DNA from: Janibacter indicus | GTDB taxonomy: Bacteria; Actinomycetota; Actinomycetes; Actinomycetales; Dermatophilaceae | Direction of reading: 5' to 3' | Length of the DNA: 64,000 nucleotides | Assembly (NCBI RefSeq): GCF_900176385.1 | Contig: NZ_FWXN01000003.1 | Span: forward strand, 62,001 to 126,000 | In this document: positions 1-8,545 of the stretch, one piece after another | How the letters are laid out: every line of letters starts with the position of its first letter | Numbering within the stretch: the stretch's first letter is position 1 | Position numbers and translations under genes: made by a program | Notes under the pieces: generated by a model | Database searches by the model: none | Told to the model about the DNA's origin: nothing | The model's input: only the letters and a program-made list of their open reading frames with translations

Positions 1-198
1 GATGTTCTCGCGCCGCAGGCCGAGCTCGGGCAGGAAGCCCTGGACGGCCGCGAGGATCGCGTAGTCACCGCAGCCGGGGCACCAGCGCACCTCCTGGTCG
101 GAGGCGAAGTCCTTGCGGGTCTGCTTCTCGCCCTCGGGGAGGGCCGGGACGCCGGCCGTGCCGGACGCCACCGTGGGGATGCCGAGATCGATGCTCAT
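1..198 (-). CDS. korB: 2-oxoacid:ferredoxin oxidoreductase beta subunit (partial, N-terminal 66 residues)
   Basis: This is the start of the thiamine-diphosphate-binding subunit of a 2-oxoglutarate:ferredoxin oxidoreductase, which makes succinyl-CoA, CO2 and reduced ferredoxin. The protein begins MSIDLGIP and contains WCPGCGDYAIL at about residues 40-50, the Cys-x-Gly-Cys motif typical of KorB/PorB N-termini. The remainder lies beyond the window edge. Its ATG overlaps the korA stop codon by four bases (ATGA), so the two subunits are translationally coupled in an operon running leftward. The family is clear; the 2-oxoglutarate specificity is inferred from the KorA partner. Confidence 0.9.
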   Translation of the reverse strand, partial: MSIDLGIPTVASGTAGVPALPEGEKQTRKDFASDQEVRWCPGCGDYAILAAVQGFLPELGLRRENI

Positions 199-2072
199 GC
201 CGTGACCTCCTGGAGGGCAGCGTCGATGACCTCGGCCAGGTCGGCGACCTTGAAGGGCAGACCGCGGACCGAGGTGTGGGACCGGACGTCGACGAGGTAC
301 TTCGCGCGCAGCAGCATCGCCAGCTGCCCGAGGTTCATCTCGGGCACGATGACGCGCTCGTAGCGCGCGAGGACCTCACCGGTGTTGGCCGGGAAGGGGT
401 TGAGGTGGCGCAGGTGCGCGTGGGCGACGCTCTTGCCGGCGGACCGCAGCCGGCGGACCGCGGCGAGGTTGGGGCCGTAGGTCGAGCCCCAGCCGAGGAC
501 GAGGACCCGGGCGTCGCCGCTCGGGTCGTCGACCTCGAGGTCACCGATGGCGTCGGCGATCTTGTCCACCTTGGCCTGGCGGGTGCGGACCATGAGGTCG
601 TGGTTGTCGGGGTCGTAGGAGATGTTGCCGGTGACGGCGTCCTTCTCGATCCCGCCGATGCGGTGCTCGAGGCCGGGGGTGCCGGGCACCGCCCACGGCC
701 GGGCGAGGGTCTCCTCGTCGCGGACGTAGGGGTGGAAGGTCGGGTTGCCCTTGGCGTCCGTCGCGTTGGGCTCGGTGGCCAGCTCGACGGGGAAGGTCGG
801 CAGGTCGGCGACCTGCGGGACCTGCCACGGCTCGGAGCCGTTGGCCAGGTAGCCGTCGGAGAGCAGGAAGACCGGCGTGCGGTAGACCGTCGCGATGCGC
901 ACGGCCTCGAGAGCCGCGTCGAAGCAGTCGGCCGAGGTCTGCGGCGCGATGATCGGCACCGGCGACTCGCCGTTGCGGCCGAACATCGCCTGCAGCAGGT
1001 CGGACTGCTCGGTCTTGGTCGGCAGACCGGTCGAGGGCCCGCCGCGCTGCACGTCGACGATGACGAGCGGCAGCTCGAGGCTCACCGCGAGGCCGATCGT
1101 CTCCGACTTCAGGGCGACGCCCGGGCCGGAGGTCGTCGTCACGCCGACCGCACCGCCGAAGGAGGCGCCGAGCGCGACGCCGATGCCGGCGATCTCGTCC
1201 TCGGCCTGCACCGTCGTCACGCCGTGGCGCTTGTAGCCGGAGAGGGCGTGCAGGATGTCGCTCGCCGGGGTGATCGGGTAGGAGCCGAGCACGAGCGGGC
1301 GGCCCGCGCGGTGGGCGCCGGCGACGAGGCCGAGCGAGAGCGCGGAGTTGCCGGTGATGTTGCGGTAGGTGCCGGGCGGGGTCGGTGCCGGCGCCACGGT
1401 GAAGGGGACGGCGAAGTCCTCGGTCGTCTCGCCGTAGTTCCACCCGGCGCGCAGCGCGGCGAGGTTGGCGGCGAGGATGTCGGGCTTGGCGCCGAACTTC
1501 GAGGTGAGGAAGTCCTCGGTGGCGGCGATCGGCCGCGAGTACATCCACGACAGCAGGCCGAGGGCGAACATGTTCTTCGCCCGCTCCTTCTCCTTGCGGG
1601 TCAGGGAGTCGAACTCGGCGAGGGCCTCGACGGTGATCGAGGTGAGCGGCAGGGCGTGCACGTGCCAGGACTCGAGCGTGTCGTCGTCGAGGGGGCTGGT
1701 CGCCCAGCCGACCTTCTTGAGGTTGCGGGTGCTGAACTCGTCGGTGTTGACGATGATCGTCGCGCCGCGCGGGACGTCGGCGAGGTTGGCCTTGAGGGCC
1801 GCGGGGTTCATCGCGACGAGGACGTCCGGGGCGTCACCGGGGGTGAGGATGTCCCAGCTGGCGAAGTGCAGCTGGAAGGAGCTCACGCCCGGGATCGTCC
1901 CCTGGGGGGCGCGGATCTCGGCAGGGAAGTTGGGCAGGGTCGACAGGTCGTTGCCCAGCGCCGCGCTGTCGGCCGTGAACCGGTCGCCGGTCAGCTGCAT
2001 GCCGTCGCCGGAGTCGCCGGCGAAGCGGATGATGACGCGGTCCTTGGCCTGGGTCGTCGCAGTACTGCTCAT
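195..2072 (-). CDS. korA: 2-oxoglutarate:ferredoxin oxidoreductase alpha subunit (fused gamma-alpha)
   Basis: About 625 residues, the size of the fused gamma-alpha subunit of actinobacterial KorAB. The N-terminal gamma-like domain opens with RFAGDSGDGMQLTG, and the alpha domain begins near residue 250 with GNSALSLG and the GSYPITPASDIL pyrimidine-binding segment, followed by TTTSGPG and QRGGPSTGLPTKTEQ. It works with KorB to oxidise 2-oxoglutarate and reduce ferredoxin, an alternative to the NAD-linked dehydrogenase of the TCA cycle. The start is uncertain: ATG at 2072 is chosen because it precedes the conserved region closely, but the ATG at 2105 has a better-placed GGGGAG, and 2135 is also open. 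The gene upstream (2196-2645) is on the same strand. Confidence 0.93.
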   Translation of the reverse strand: MSSTATTQAKDRVIIRFAGDSGDGMQLTGDRFTADSAALGNDLSTLPNFPAEIRAPQGTIPGVSSFQLHFASWDILTPGDAPDVLVAMNPAALKANLADVPRGATIIVNTDEFSTRNLKKVGWATSPLDDDTLESWHVHALPLTSITVEALAEFDSLTRKEKERAKNMFALGLLSWMYSRPIAATEDFLTSKFGAKPDILAANLAALRAGWNYGETTEDFAVPFTVAPAPTPPGTYRNITGNSALSLGLVAGAHRAGRPLVLGSYPITPASDILHALSGYKRHGVTTVQAEDEIAGIGVALGASFGGAVGVTTTSGPGVALKSETIGLAVSLELPLVIVDVQRGGPSTGLPTKTEQSDLLQAMFGRNGESPVPIIAPQTSADCFDAALEAVRIATVYRTPVFLLSDGYLANGSEPWQVPQVADLPTFPVELATEPNATDAKGNPTFHPYVRDEETLARPWAVPGTPGLEHRIGGIEKDAVTGNISYDPDNHDLMVRTRQAKVDKIADAIGDLEVDDPSGDARVLVLGWGSTYGPNLAAVRRLRSAGKSVAHAHLRHLNPFPANTGEVLARYERVIVPEMNLGQLAMLLRAKYLVDVRSHTSVRGLPFKVADLAEVIDAALQEVTA

Positions 2073-2166
2073 GATGGGTGGTCGTGCCCCTCGCAGGTCG
2101 GTCATGTCGCGGGCGCTCCCCGGACGTCCTTCCATGGTAGGTCGGGGGGTTCCTCGCGAACCAATC

Positions 2167-2205
2167 GGTCACGTTATGAGATGGATAACGCGCTGTTATG
2201 TGACC
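2167..2205. promoter_or_regulatory. nested dyad upstream of korA (possible operator)
   Basis: GGTCAC at 2167-2172 is mirrored by GTGACC at 2200-2205. Inside lie GTTAT (2173-2177), ATAAC (2185-2189) and GTTAT (2195-2199), giving overlapping inverted repeats in an unusually AT-rich patch. The site lies just upstream of korA and overlaps the last codons of the preceding gene. The symmetry is visible in the sequence; regulation of korAB by it is inference. Confidence 0.35.
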
Positions 2206-2645
2206 AGGGCGGCCTGCCGCGGGTCGAGGCGCAGCCACAGCTCCTCGCCGGCGGCGAGCCCGGCCAGCCGCGGCAGGAGCAGCTCGACGACGGTCGAGGG
2301 CTGGTGGTGCATCGGCTTGGTCTCGGGGTGCGGGTGGTAGACCAGCCCGTCGACGTGCTCGTCACCACGAGTCAGGGTGCACTCGACGAAGGAGAAGGTC
2401 TCCGGCGGGTGCACGTCGGTCCAGTCGACGTCGACGAAGGTCCACCGCGGCTGCCGCAGGGTGAGCCGGTGCGGAGCGAGGTCGAGGTTGACCGTCGCCA
2501 TGACGAAGGGGGCCAGGTCCAGCCCGCGGGCGCGGAAGTGCGGCGCCTGCAGCTCGATCGTCCCCGCGGCGAAGGGGGAGTCGCCCGCCCGGCCGGAGGC
2601 CACCCCGTGCCCGGCGACGACGACCCCCTTCGCCCGCCGGGTCAC
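2196..2645 (-). CDS. conserved hypothetical protein, 149 aa
   Basis: A compact protein of unknown function. It contains GHGVASGRAGDSPFAAGTIELQ at about residues 12-33, then FVMATVNLDLAPH, a WTFVDVDWTDVHPPETFSF stretch and GLVYHPHPETKPMHHQ. This pattern matches, from memory, a small conserved hypothetical family also found in cyanobacteria. There is no signal peptide and no membrane segment. The start is a GTG at 2645; it follows the DUF4870 gene with a 13-base gap and precedes korA, so the three may be co-transcribed. No function should be assumed. Confidence 0.7.
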   Translation of the reverse strand: MTRRAKGVVVAGHGVASGRAGDSPFAAGTIELQAPHFRARGLDLAPFVMATVNLDLAPHRLTLRQPRWTFVDVDWTDVHPPETFSFVECTLTRGDEHVDGLVYHPHPETKPMHHQPSTVVELLLPRLAGLAAGEELWLRLDPRQAALVT

Positions 2646-2658
2646 CGGGGTGCGTCGC

Positions 2659-3102
2659 TCACTTGACGAGCTGCGGCGTCAGCGGCGGGGTCCACCACTC
2701 GCCGTTGTTGGCCTTGACCGCACCCAGGACGTGGATGACGGTCGCCACGACGATGACGAGCGGGTAGAGCAGGAAGCCGACGAGCACGATCATCAGCACG
2801 CTCGACAGGAGCAGCGCGATCGCCGTGATGATCTGGACGTTGAGGCTGTTGGCCGCATGGGCCCGCACGAAGGGCCCGCGGTCCTTGTAGATCAGGTAGA
2901 TGATCAGGGACCCGACGAAGCCGAGCGTGCCTGCGCTGAGCGGCAGCAGCACCGCCGGCACGAGGTGGGCGATCATCCCGAGGTTGCGCTCCTCGGTCGG
3001 CGACATCGGGGTGGGGGCGTAGCCGGGGGGCGGGGTCTGCGGGGGTAGGGTCTGCTGGGCCGGGGGCTCGTGCGGGGGTGGGGTCTGCGGGTGCTCGCTC
3101 AT
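2659..3102 (-). CDS. DUF4870 (Tic20-like) small membrane protein
   Basis: A 147-residue membrane protein. The first 35 residues are Pro/Gln-rich and cytoplasmic in character; they are followed by EERNLGMIAHL, which begins the DUF4870 domain, and by three to four hydrophobic segments between about residues 40 and 130. The short loop YKDRGPFVRAHAANSLN is the typical DUF4870 signature. The function of the family is unknown; similarity to Tic20-like proteins is at fold level only. A strong AGGAGG precedes the ATG at 3102. Confidence 0.85.
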   Translation of the reverse strand: MSEHPQTPPPHEPPAQQTLPPQTPPPGYAPTPMSPTEERNLGMIAHLVPAVLLPLSAGTLGFVGSLIIYLIYKDRGPFVRAHAANSLNVQIITAIALLLSSVLMIVLVGFLLYPLVIVVATVIHVLGAVKANNGEWWTPPLTPQLVK

Positions 3103-3221
3103 GTGTCCTCCTGTGGTCTCACCCCGACTCTGCCCGTTCGCGGCCCGTGAGCCAATGCGGCCCGCCGCCGAGACGGTGCGGGGGACATCCCCCCTTCGCC
3201 CGACGCCGGGTGCACGACGAA

Positions 3222-3252
3222 GGGGGTGCCCGGCACCTGGCCGGGCACCCCC
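3222..3252 (-). terminator. hairpin downstream of the M28 peptidase
   Basis: A perfect 12-bp stem (GGGGGTGCCCGG paired with CCGGGCACCCCC) around a 7-base loop sits 20 bases beyond the M28 stop codon, between it and the DUF4870 gene. There is no clear T-run, as is common in high-GC actinobacteria. Confidence 0.6.
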
Positions 3253-3271
3253 GTCGGGGGCGTGCCTGCGG

Positions 3272-4777
3272 TCAGGCCGCGTCGACGCCCTCGGGCAGCA
3301 CGGTCGGCGCCGGCTTGCCGGACTTGCCGCGGCTGGACTTGCCGTTGATGTCCTTGGTCGACTGCGCGAGGGTGATCGTCGCGTGGGCGATCGCGTCGCT
3401 CATGATGTCGAGGGCATCCATGTTGATGTTGGTGATGTCGTCGGCGGGGGTGTGGTAGTTCGGGTCGTAGATGACGCCGGCCTCACCACCGAACTTCTCG
3501 ACCTCCTCGGGGGTCTTGACCCCGTCGGCGCCGGTGAAGAGGCCCGACGCGGGCACGCCCGCGGCGATGAAGGCCGAGTAGTCGCTGCGACCGGAGAACT
3601 CCGTGTCGACCCACGCCTGGTTGCCCTTGTCGAAGTAGTCGGTGAAGACCTTTTCGGTGGCGGCGGAGCCCGCGGGCACCTCGACCGGGGCCTCGTAGGT
3701 CGACTCGTCGGCGTCGTAGACCCCGATGATGTGGTTGGGCGAGGCGATCATGTCGAAGTTGAGGTAGGTCGCGATGTCGTCGAGCGCGGCCGGGTCGTTG
3801 GCCTGCAGGTCGGCGACGTAGTGGTCGGAGCCGATGAGACCGAGCTCCTCGGCGCCCCACCAGGCGAAGCGGACCTTGTTGTTGAGCTTGTTGACCTTGC
3901 CCAGCTGGACGGCCGTCTCGAGGATGCCGGCGCTGCCCGAGCCGTTGTCGTTGATGCCGGCGCCGTCGTGGACGCCGTCGAGGTGGGCGCCGAGCATGAC
4001 GACGTTGTCGTCGCGGCCGGTGTCGGTCTCGGCGAGGACGTTGAAGGTCTCGCGCTCCTCCAGCGTCTTGTCGATGACGAGCTTCATCGTCACCGGGCCG
4101 GCGGACATCTTGTCGAGGATCGTCCGGCCCTCCTCCTGGGTCACGCCGGTGGCCGGGGCGCTGTCGGGGTTGACCCCGCCGAGCGTGCCGTTGAGGGCGC
4201 CGGGCGCGTTGTTGTAGACGATGACGGCGGCGGCGCCCGCGGCATCGGCGGCCGCGGCCTTGTCGCCGAAGGCGCACTCGCCGCGGCTGACGACGGCGAT
4301 CTTGCCGGCGACGTCGACGCCCGCGTAGGCGTCGGCGGTGCAGCCGAGCGGGTTGCTCGGCGCGACGAGTTCGGCGGTCACGCCGCCCGCCGGGGTGGGT
4401 TGGCTGTAGGACATCGGCACGTGCTCGACCGAGCGCGCCTCGGGGGAGATCTCGTCGAGGCTCGCCGCGTGGGTCTCCTCGTAGATGAAGTCGAAGTACT
4501 GGCGTTCGGTCGTGTAGCCGGCGTCGCGCAGGGTCTTCTCGACGTACTGCGCGCTGGCCTCGTAGCCGGACGTGCCGGCACCGCGGTTGCCGTCGTTGGC
4601 GTCGGCGATCTCCTGGAAGGCCTCGAGGTGGTCGTGGACGTTGTCCACGGTGACCGCCCGGGTCATCTTCTTGCTGTTGTTGGGGTTGTCTGCCTGGGCC
4701 GGGCTGCTGGCGAGGGTGGTGAGTGCCAGCGCCGCGGTCGCGGCGGCCGCGGTAGCGGCAGCGGTACGTGAGCGCAC
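3272..4777 (-). CDS. secreted M28 family aminopeptidase with PA domain
   Basis: A 501-residue exported zinc peptidase of the SGAP/aminopeptidase-Y type, expected to remove N-terminal residues from peptides outside the cell. It starts at GTG 4777, preceded by GGAGGGAAC at ideal spacing; longer readings add an unrelated tail. The N-terminus VRSRTAAATAAAATAALALTT ending in SSPAQA is a Sec signal peptide. A protease-associated domain covers roughly residues 115-240. The M28 metal ligands are visible: GAHLDGVHDGAG (about residue 264), INDNGSG, the EELGLIGS pair of glutamates, the Asp in NFDMIASPN and the late His in YHTPADD. It stands alone and diverges from nuoA. Confidence 0.92.
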   Translation of the reverse strand: MRSRTAAATAAAATAALALTTLASSPAQADNPNNSKKMTRAVTVDNVHDHLEAFQEIADANDGNRGAGTSGYEASAQYVEKTLRDAGYTTERQYFDFIYEETHAASLDEISPEARSVEHVPMSYSQPTPAGGVTAELVAPSNPLGCTADAYAGVDVAGKIAVVSRGECAFGDKAAAADAAGAAAVIVYNNAPGALNGTLGGVNPDSAPATGVTQEEGRTILDKMSAGPVTMKLVIDKTLEERETFNVLAETDTGRDDNVVMLGAHLDGVHDGAGINDNGSGSAGILETAVQLGKVNKLNNKVRFAWWGAEELGLIGSDHYVADLQANDPAALDDIATYLNFDMIASPNHIIGVYDADESTYEAPVEVPAGSAATEKVFTDYFDKGNQAWVDTEFSGRSDYSAFIAAGVPASGLFTGADGVKTPEEVEKFGGEAGVIYDPNYHTPADDITNINMDALDIMSDAIAHATITLAQSTKDINGKSSRGKSGKPAPTVLPEGVDAA

Positions 4778-4895
4778 GATGTTCCCTCCGGGCGCCGTCG
4801 CCCGCCGGTGTGGGAGTGAACCTAGGGGGCCCGCCGACGCTTCGGGGGCTTTGGGGTCCGCTCTCTCGACGGGCGGCGCGGATAGGGTGCGGGAC

Positions 4896-5252
4896 GTGGA
4901 TGGATACCTCGTCGTCGCCGGCACCCTCGTCGTGGGTGTGCTGCTCGTCGTCGCGGCCTACACCGCCCGGCGGCTGCTCGCCCCGGCCGCCCCCACCCGC
5001 GCCAAGCTGACGACCTACGAGTCCGGCGTCGACCCCGTCGGGCAGGACTGGGCGCAGACCCGGGTGCGCTACCTCGCCTACGCCTTCCTCTACGTGATCT
5101 TCGCCGTCGACGCGGTCTACCTCTTCCCCTGGGCACTCGTGCTGCGCACCGACCTCGGCCCGGTGAGCCTGCTCGAGGTGGCGATCTTCATCGGGGTCGT
5201 GCTCCTCGGCCTGGCCCACGCGCTGCGGCGCGGGCTGCTGCGGTGGACGTGA
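4896..5252 (+). CDS. nuoA: NADH-quinone oxidoreductase subunit A
   Basis: First gene of the complex I cluster. About 118 residues with three membrane helices (residues 4-24, 62-82 and 90-110). It contains YESGVDPVGQ and the acidic FAVDAVYLFPW segment typical of NuoA, part of the quinone-site loop region of the membrane arm. The start is taken as GTG 4896 (V-D-G-Y-L); a second in-frame GTG at 4887 is possible and neither has a strong ribosome site. nuoB follows nine bases later. Confidence 0.9.
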   Translation: MDGYLVVAGTLVVGVLLVVAAYTARRLLAPAAPTRAKLTTYESGVDPVGQDWAQTRVRYLAYAFLYVIFAVDAVYLFPWALVLRTDLGPVSLLEVAIFIGVVLLGLAHALRRGLLRWT

Positions 5253-5261
5253 GGTGACCCG

Positions 5262-5843
5262 ATGACCACCGACCTGCCGATGCCGCGCGTGGGCCCCGTG
5301 GGCGCCCACGCCCCCAAGCCGATGAAGGTCGTCCTCAACTGGGGCCGGCGCTACTCCCTGTGGGTCTTCAACTTCGGGCTGGCCTGCTGCGCCATCGAGT
5401 TCATCGCGGCGTCGATGGCCCGGCACGACTTCATCCGGCTCGGGGTCATCCCCTTCGCCCCCGGCCCGCGGCAGGCCGACCTCATGGTCGTCTCCGGCAC
5501 GGTGACCGACAAGATGGCGCCGGCGATCCGGCGGCTGCACGACCAGATGCCCGAGCCCAAGTACGTCATCTCCTTCGGTGCCTGCTCCAACTCCGGCGGC
5601 CCCTACTGGGACTCCTACTCGGTGACCAAGGGCGTCGACCAGCTCGTCCCGGTCGACGTCTACGTCCCCGGCTGCCCGCCGCGACCCGAGGCCCTGCTCC
5701 ACGGGATCCTCACCCTCCAGGACCGCATCGCCGCAGAGTCCTTGTCGACGCCCGGTCTGCGCGCCCGCTACGCCGGCCACCGGTCCGCCGGCGCCGGTGA
5801 GGTGCGTCGTGGCCTGCTGCGACGCCCGACGACGGGAGCGTGA
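5262..5843 (+). CDS. nuoB: NADH-quinone oxidoreductase subunit B
   Basis: A 193-residue peripheral-arm subunit carrying the terminal iron-sulfur cluster N2, which passes electrons to quinone. The ligand cysteines are present: LACCAIEF (tandem Cys near residue 41), GACSNSGG and PGCPPRPE. Functionally NuoB packs against NuoD at the quinone pocket, which makes the absence of nuoD from this operon notable. The last 30 residues, rich in Arg and Ala, extend beyond the conserved core. Confidence 0.95.
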   Translation: MTTDLPMPRVGPVGAHAPKPMKVVLNWGRRYSLWVFNFGLACCAIEFIAASMARHDFIRLGVIPFAPGPRQADLMVVSGTVTDKMAPAIRRLHDQMPEPKYVISFGACSNSGGPYWDSYSVTKGVDQLVPVDVYVPGCPPRPEALLHGILTLQDRIAAESLSTPGLRARYAGHRSAGAGEVRRGLLRRPTTGA

Positions 5844-5865
5844 CGTGCCCCAGGAGGACCTCGCC

Positions 5866-6369
5866 GTGACGCCGCTGGAGTGGCTGCGGGCGGTGCGTGA
5901 CGCCCGCGACCGCGGCTACACCTTCTTCGACTGGCTGAGCGCGGTCGACGAGACCGACCGCGAGGACCACCCCGGTCTCGACGTCGTCTGTCACCTCATC
6001 GACCCGCGACCGACGCCCGAGCGCGACCAGCGCACCACGCTGCTGCGCACCCGGGTGCCGCTGGGCGAGAGCGTGCACAGCATCACCGGCGTCTTCGCCG
6101 GTGCGGCGTGGCACGAGCGCGAGACGCACGAGATGTTCGGCCAGGACTTCGACGGCTTCGTCGACGGCACCGGGCTGGGGCTGCGACCGCTGCTGCTGCC
6201 CGACGGCTTCGAGGGGACGCCGCTGCGCAAGTCCTTCGTCCTGGCCTCCCGCGCCACCCGCCCCTGGCCCGGCGGCAAGGAGCCGGGCGAGGGCCGCTCG
6301 AGCAAGTCGCCGAGCCGGCGCCGGGTCACCGCGCCCGGCGTGCCCGGGCCCGAGTGGGGGCAGGGATGA
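5866..6369 (+). CDS. nuoC: NADH-quinone oxidoreductase subunit C
   Basis: A 167-residue 30-kDa-type subunit of the peripheral arm. The hallmark AAWHERETHEMFGQDFDG is present near residues 78-95, followed by LRPLLLPDGFEGTPLRKSF. GTG 5866 is chosen because AGGAGG lies eight bases upstream (5852-5857); a GTG at 5845 would extend it by seven residues and leave that site inside the gene. The C-terminal 35 residues are basic and low-complexity. Its TGA overlaps an ATG that opens only an 18-codon reading frame where nuoD is expected. Confidence 0.92.
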   Translation: MTPLEWLRAVRDARDRGYTFFDWLSAVDETDREDHPGLDVVCHLIDPRPTPERDQRTTLLRTRVPLGESVHSITGVFAGAAWHERETHEMFGQDFDGFVDGTGLGLRPLLLPDGFEGTPLRKSFVLASRATRPWPGGKEPGEGRSSKSPSRRRVTAPGVPGPEWGQG

Positions 6370-6422
6370 GCACGCTGACGAGGACAGGTCTTTACAGTTC
6401 GCCCAACTGTAAAGACCTGTAA
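6366..6422 (+). pseudogene. 18-codon mini-ORF at the expected nuoD position (possible nuoD 5' remnant)
   Basis: ATGA overlaps the nuoC stop, exactly as other junctions in this operon do, and opens the reading frame MSTLTRTGLYSSPNCKDL before a TAA. The second half of the frame is made of the 37-nt palindrome. The arrangement suggests the first few codons of nuoD remain and the rest has been replaced. Alternatively it is a meaningless frame created by the overlap. The position is seen; the nuoD origin is inference. Confidence 0.35.
6384..6420. promoter_or_regulatory. 37-nt perfect palindrome upstream of the AAA+ ATPase
   Basis: Arms ACAGGTCTTTACAGTT (6384-6399) and AACTGTAAAGACCTGT (6405-6420) are exact inverse complements around CGCCC. 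The inner part reads TTTACAGTT...AACTGTAAA, strikingly AT-rich for this genome. It ends 11 bases before the ATPase ATG and right at the putative AAGG ribosome site (6421-6424). It could be an operator for the winged-helix ATPase it precedes, an RNA hairpin, or an element end. Confidence 0.7.
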
Positions 6423-6431
6423 GGTCCAGCC

Positions 6432-7592
6432 ATGGTCCAGCCGAGTCCCTACACCCCGGGGGAGATCGCGCACGACGTCCCCGGGCGCGCGGACCATCTC
6501 GACCGGGTGGCCGACCTCTTGGCTGCCATGTCCGCCCGGCGTCGGCTCGCCGGCCGGGTCCACGTCTTCGTGGGGCCGCGTGGGGTCGGCAAGACCTCCC
6601 TGCTGCGCGAGGCCCAGCGCCAGGCGCAGGCCGCCGGTCACGCCACCGTCTTCGTGACGGCCGGGCACGGTGACCTGGTGGCATCGCTCGTCGAGGCGCT
6701 GGGACTCGGCCCCCTGCGCTGGCAGCCTCACACGGTGGCGTCACGGCTGCGCGAGATCGGGGTGAGCGTCGGCCTCCCCGGGGCCAAGGTGGAGGCCAGC
6801 TTCGCGCCGGGCGAGGGCGCCACGGTCGTGCGCCGGCTCGAGGACCTGCTTCGTGCCACCGCCCGCGAGGTACTCGACGACGCCGGGGGCGGCGCGGTGA
6901 TCTTCGTCGACGAGCTGCAGGCCGCGGACCGCAACGGGATCCAAGCCCTCGCCTATGCCTGGCAGCACCTGCAGGCCGAGCCCGAGGGCGTGCCGATCGC
7001 GCTGGTCTGCGCGGGGCTCGGGCACACCGAGGACGTGGTCACCGACGCCGCGAGCTTCGCTGAGCGCTTCGCCTACCGGCAGCTCGGCTCGCTCGACGAA
7101 GCAGCGACACGCGAGGCCGTCACCGCGCCCGCCACAGCACTCGGGGTCTCGTGGGAGACGGCAGCGGTCACCGAGGTCGTCCAGCGCACCCAGGGGTATC
7201 CCTACTTCGTGCAGCTCCACGCCGACGGGGTGTGGCGGGCGGCCGGGCGGCCGGACGCGGGCGCGGTCCTCACCATCGACCACGTCGACTCGGCCCGGGC
7301 CGGGATCGCCGAGGACCTCGACGCGCTCTACCGCAGCCGGTGGTCCAAGGCATCGCCCTCGGAGCAACGCTTCCTGACCGCCATGGCCGGTGCCGACGAG
7401 CCCGTCGTCCGGCGTGGGGACATCGCCGCCACCCTCGGCGTGACCACCGGATCCCTCGGGATGGCTCGGCGCTCCCTCATGGACAAGGGACTCGTCGAGG
7501 TCGCAGGACACGGCCTGCTGAGCTTCACCGTCCCCGGGTTCCGCGACTTCGTGCGAGAGAGTGCCGATGTGGACGAAGGGAGGAGCCGATGA
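6432..7592 (+). CDS. AAA+ ATPase with C-terminal winged helix, inserted in the nuo operon
   Basis: 386 residues. Walker A is GPRGVGKTS at residues 48-56, Walker B is AVIFVDELQ near residues 154-162 and a sensor-like ALVCAGLG follows near 192. The C-terminal part (about 325-380) reads like a winged helix-turn-helix: [22 protein letters not shown] then [20 protein letters not shown]. The layout, ATPase core plus wHTH, is that of STAND/Orc1-Cdc6-like ATPases. It has no known role in complex I. It occupies the slot between nuoC and nuoH, is about the length of a nuoD, and overlaps nuoH by ATGA, so it is co-transcribed with the operon. The DNA-binding role and relation to the palindrome are inferred. 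Confidence 0.85.
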   Translation: MVQPSPYTPGEIAHDVPGRADHLDRVADLLAAMSARRRLAGRVHVFVGPRGVGKTSLLREAQRQAQAAGHATVFVTAGHGDLVASLVEALGLGPLRWQPHTVASRLREIGVSVGLPGAKVEASFAPGEGATVVRRLEDLLRATAREVLDDAGGGAVIFVDELQAADRNGIQALAYAWQHLQAEPEGVPIALVCAGLGHTEDVVTDAASFAERFAYRQLGSLDEAATREAVTAPATALGVSWETAAVTEVVQRTQGYPYFVQLHADGVWRAAGRPDAGAVLTIDHVDSARAGIAEDLDALYRSRWSKASPSEQRFLTAMAGADEPVVRRGDIAATLGVTTGSLGMARRSLMDKGLVEVAGHGLLSFTVPGFRDFVRESADVDEGRSR

Positions 7593-8545
7593 GCCTGCTC
7601 GAGGTCACCCTGCGCTCGCTCGCGGCGCTCGCCGCCGTGCTCGTGCTCCCGCTCGTCGCCGGCCAGACCGAGCACAAGGTCATGGCCCACATGCAGGGAC
7701 GGCTCGGCCCGATGTACGCCGGCGGCTTCCACGGCTGGGCGCAGCTGGTCGCCGACGGGGTGAAGTTCGTCCAGAAGGAGGACATCACCCCCGCGGCCGC
7801 CGACCGGGCCGTCTTCCGCCTCGCCCCGGCGGTCGCGCTCGTGCCCTACGTCATCGCCATGGCGCTGCTGCCGATCCACCCCGGTGTCGCCGGGGCCGAG
7901 GTGCCCGGCAGCGTCCTGCTCGTCCTCGCGGTCACCGGGGTGGGGGTGCTCGGCACCCTCATGGCCGGCTGGGCCAGCGCCAACAAGTACGCCCTGGTCG
8001 GCGGGATGCGCTCGGCCGCGCAGCTGCTCGCCTACGAGCTGCCGCTCGTGCTCTCCGTCGCGTCGGTGGCGATGGCCGCCGGCACGCTCTCCCTGACCGG
8101 GGTCGTCGAGGCCTGGTCCCCGTGGTGGCTGCTGTGGCAGCTGCCCGGCGCGATCGTCTTCGTCGTGGCCGCGACGGCAGAGCTGCAGCGTCCCCCCTTC
8201 GACGCACCCATCGCCGACAGCGAGGTCGTCATGGGGCCGTGGACCGAGTACACCGGGCTGCGCTTCGCCTTCTTCATGCTCGCCGAGTACGCCGGCATGG
8301 TCGTCATGGGGCTGCTCTTCGGCATCCTCTTCCTCGGCGGCTGGCAGGGGCCCTTCGCCGACCACCTCGGGTGGCTGTGGACCCTGCTCAAGGGCGGGCT
8401 CGTCGTCCTGCTCATCATCTGGATGCGGGTGTCCTGGCCGCGGCTGCGCGAGGACCAGCTGCAGCGACTCGCCTGGACCGTCCTCGTCCCGCTGGCCCTG
8501 GCCCAGCTCGCCCTGACCGCCGTGGGAGTGGTGATGACCGCATGA
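7589..8545 (+). CDS. nuoH: NADH-quinone oxidoreductase subunit H
   Basis: A 318-residue membrane subunit that forms much of the quinone channel and links the two arms of complex I. Eight or so hydrophobic helices are evident. Family signatures include [24 protein letters not shown] near residue 35 and [19 protein letters not shown] near residue 200. The ATG at 7589 overlaps the ATPase stop; GGGAGG lies just upstream. It is complete and looks functional, with no sign of damage from the upstream replacement. Confidence 0.95.
   Translation: MSLLEVTLRSLAALAAVLVLPLVAGQTEHKVMAHMQGRLGPMYAGGFHGWAQLVADGVKFVQKEDITPAAADRAVFRLAPAVALVPYVIAMALLPIHPGVAGAEVPGSVLLVLAVTGVGVLGTLMAGWASANKYALVGGMRSAAQLLAYELPLVLSVASVAMAAGTLSLTGVVEAWSPWWLLWQLPGAIVFVVAATAELQRPPFDAPIADSEVVMGPWTEYTGLRFAFFMLAEYAGMVVMGLLFGILFLGGWQGPFADHLGWLWTLLKGGLVVLLIIWMRVSWPRLREDQLQRLAWTVLVPLALAQLALTAVGVVMTA

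Noticed and set aside
276-2666. Very long open frame on the plus strand opposite korA (796 codons)
   Set aside because: It is the complement of korA and its neighbours; its translation is low-complexity Arg/Gly/Val/Asp-rich with no conserved motifs, typical of GC-rich antisense frames.
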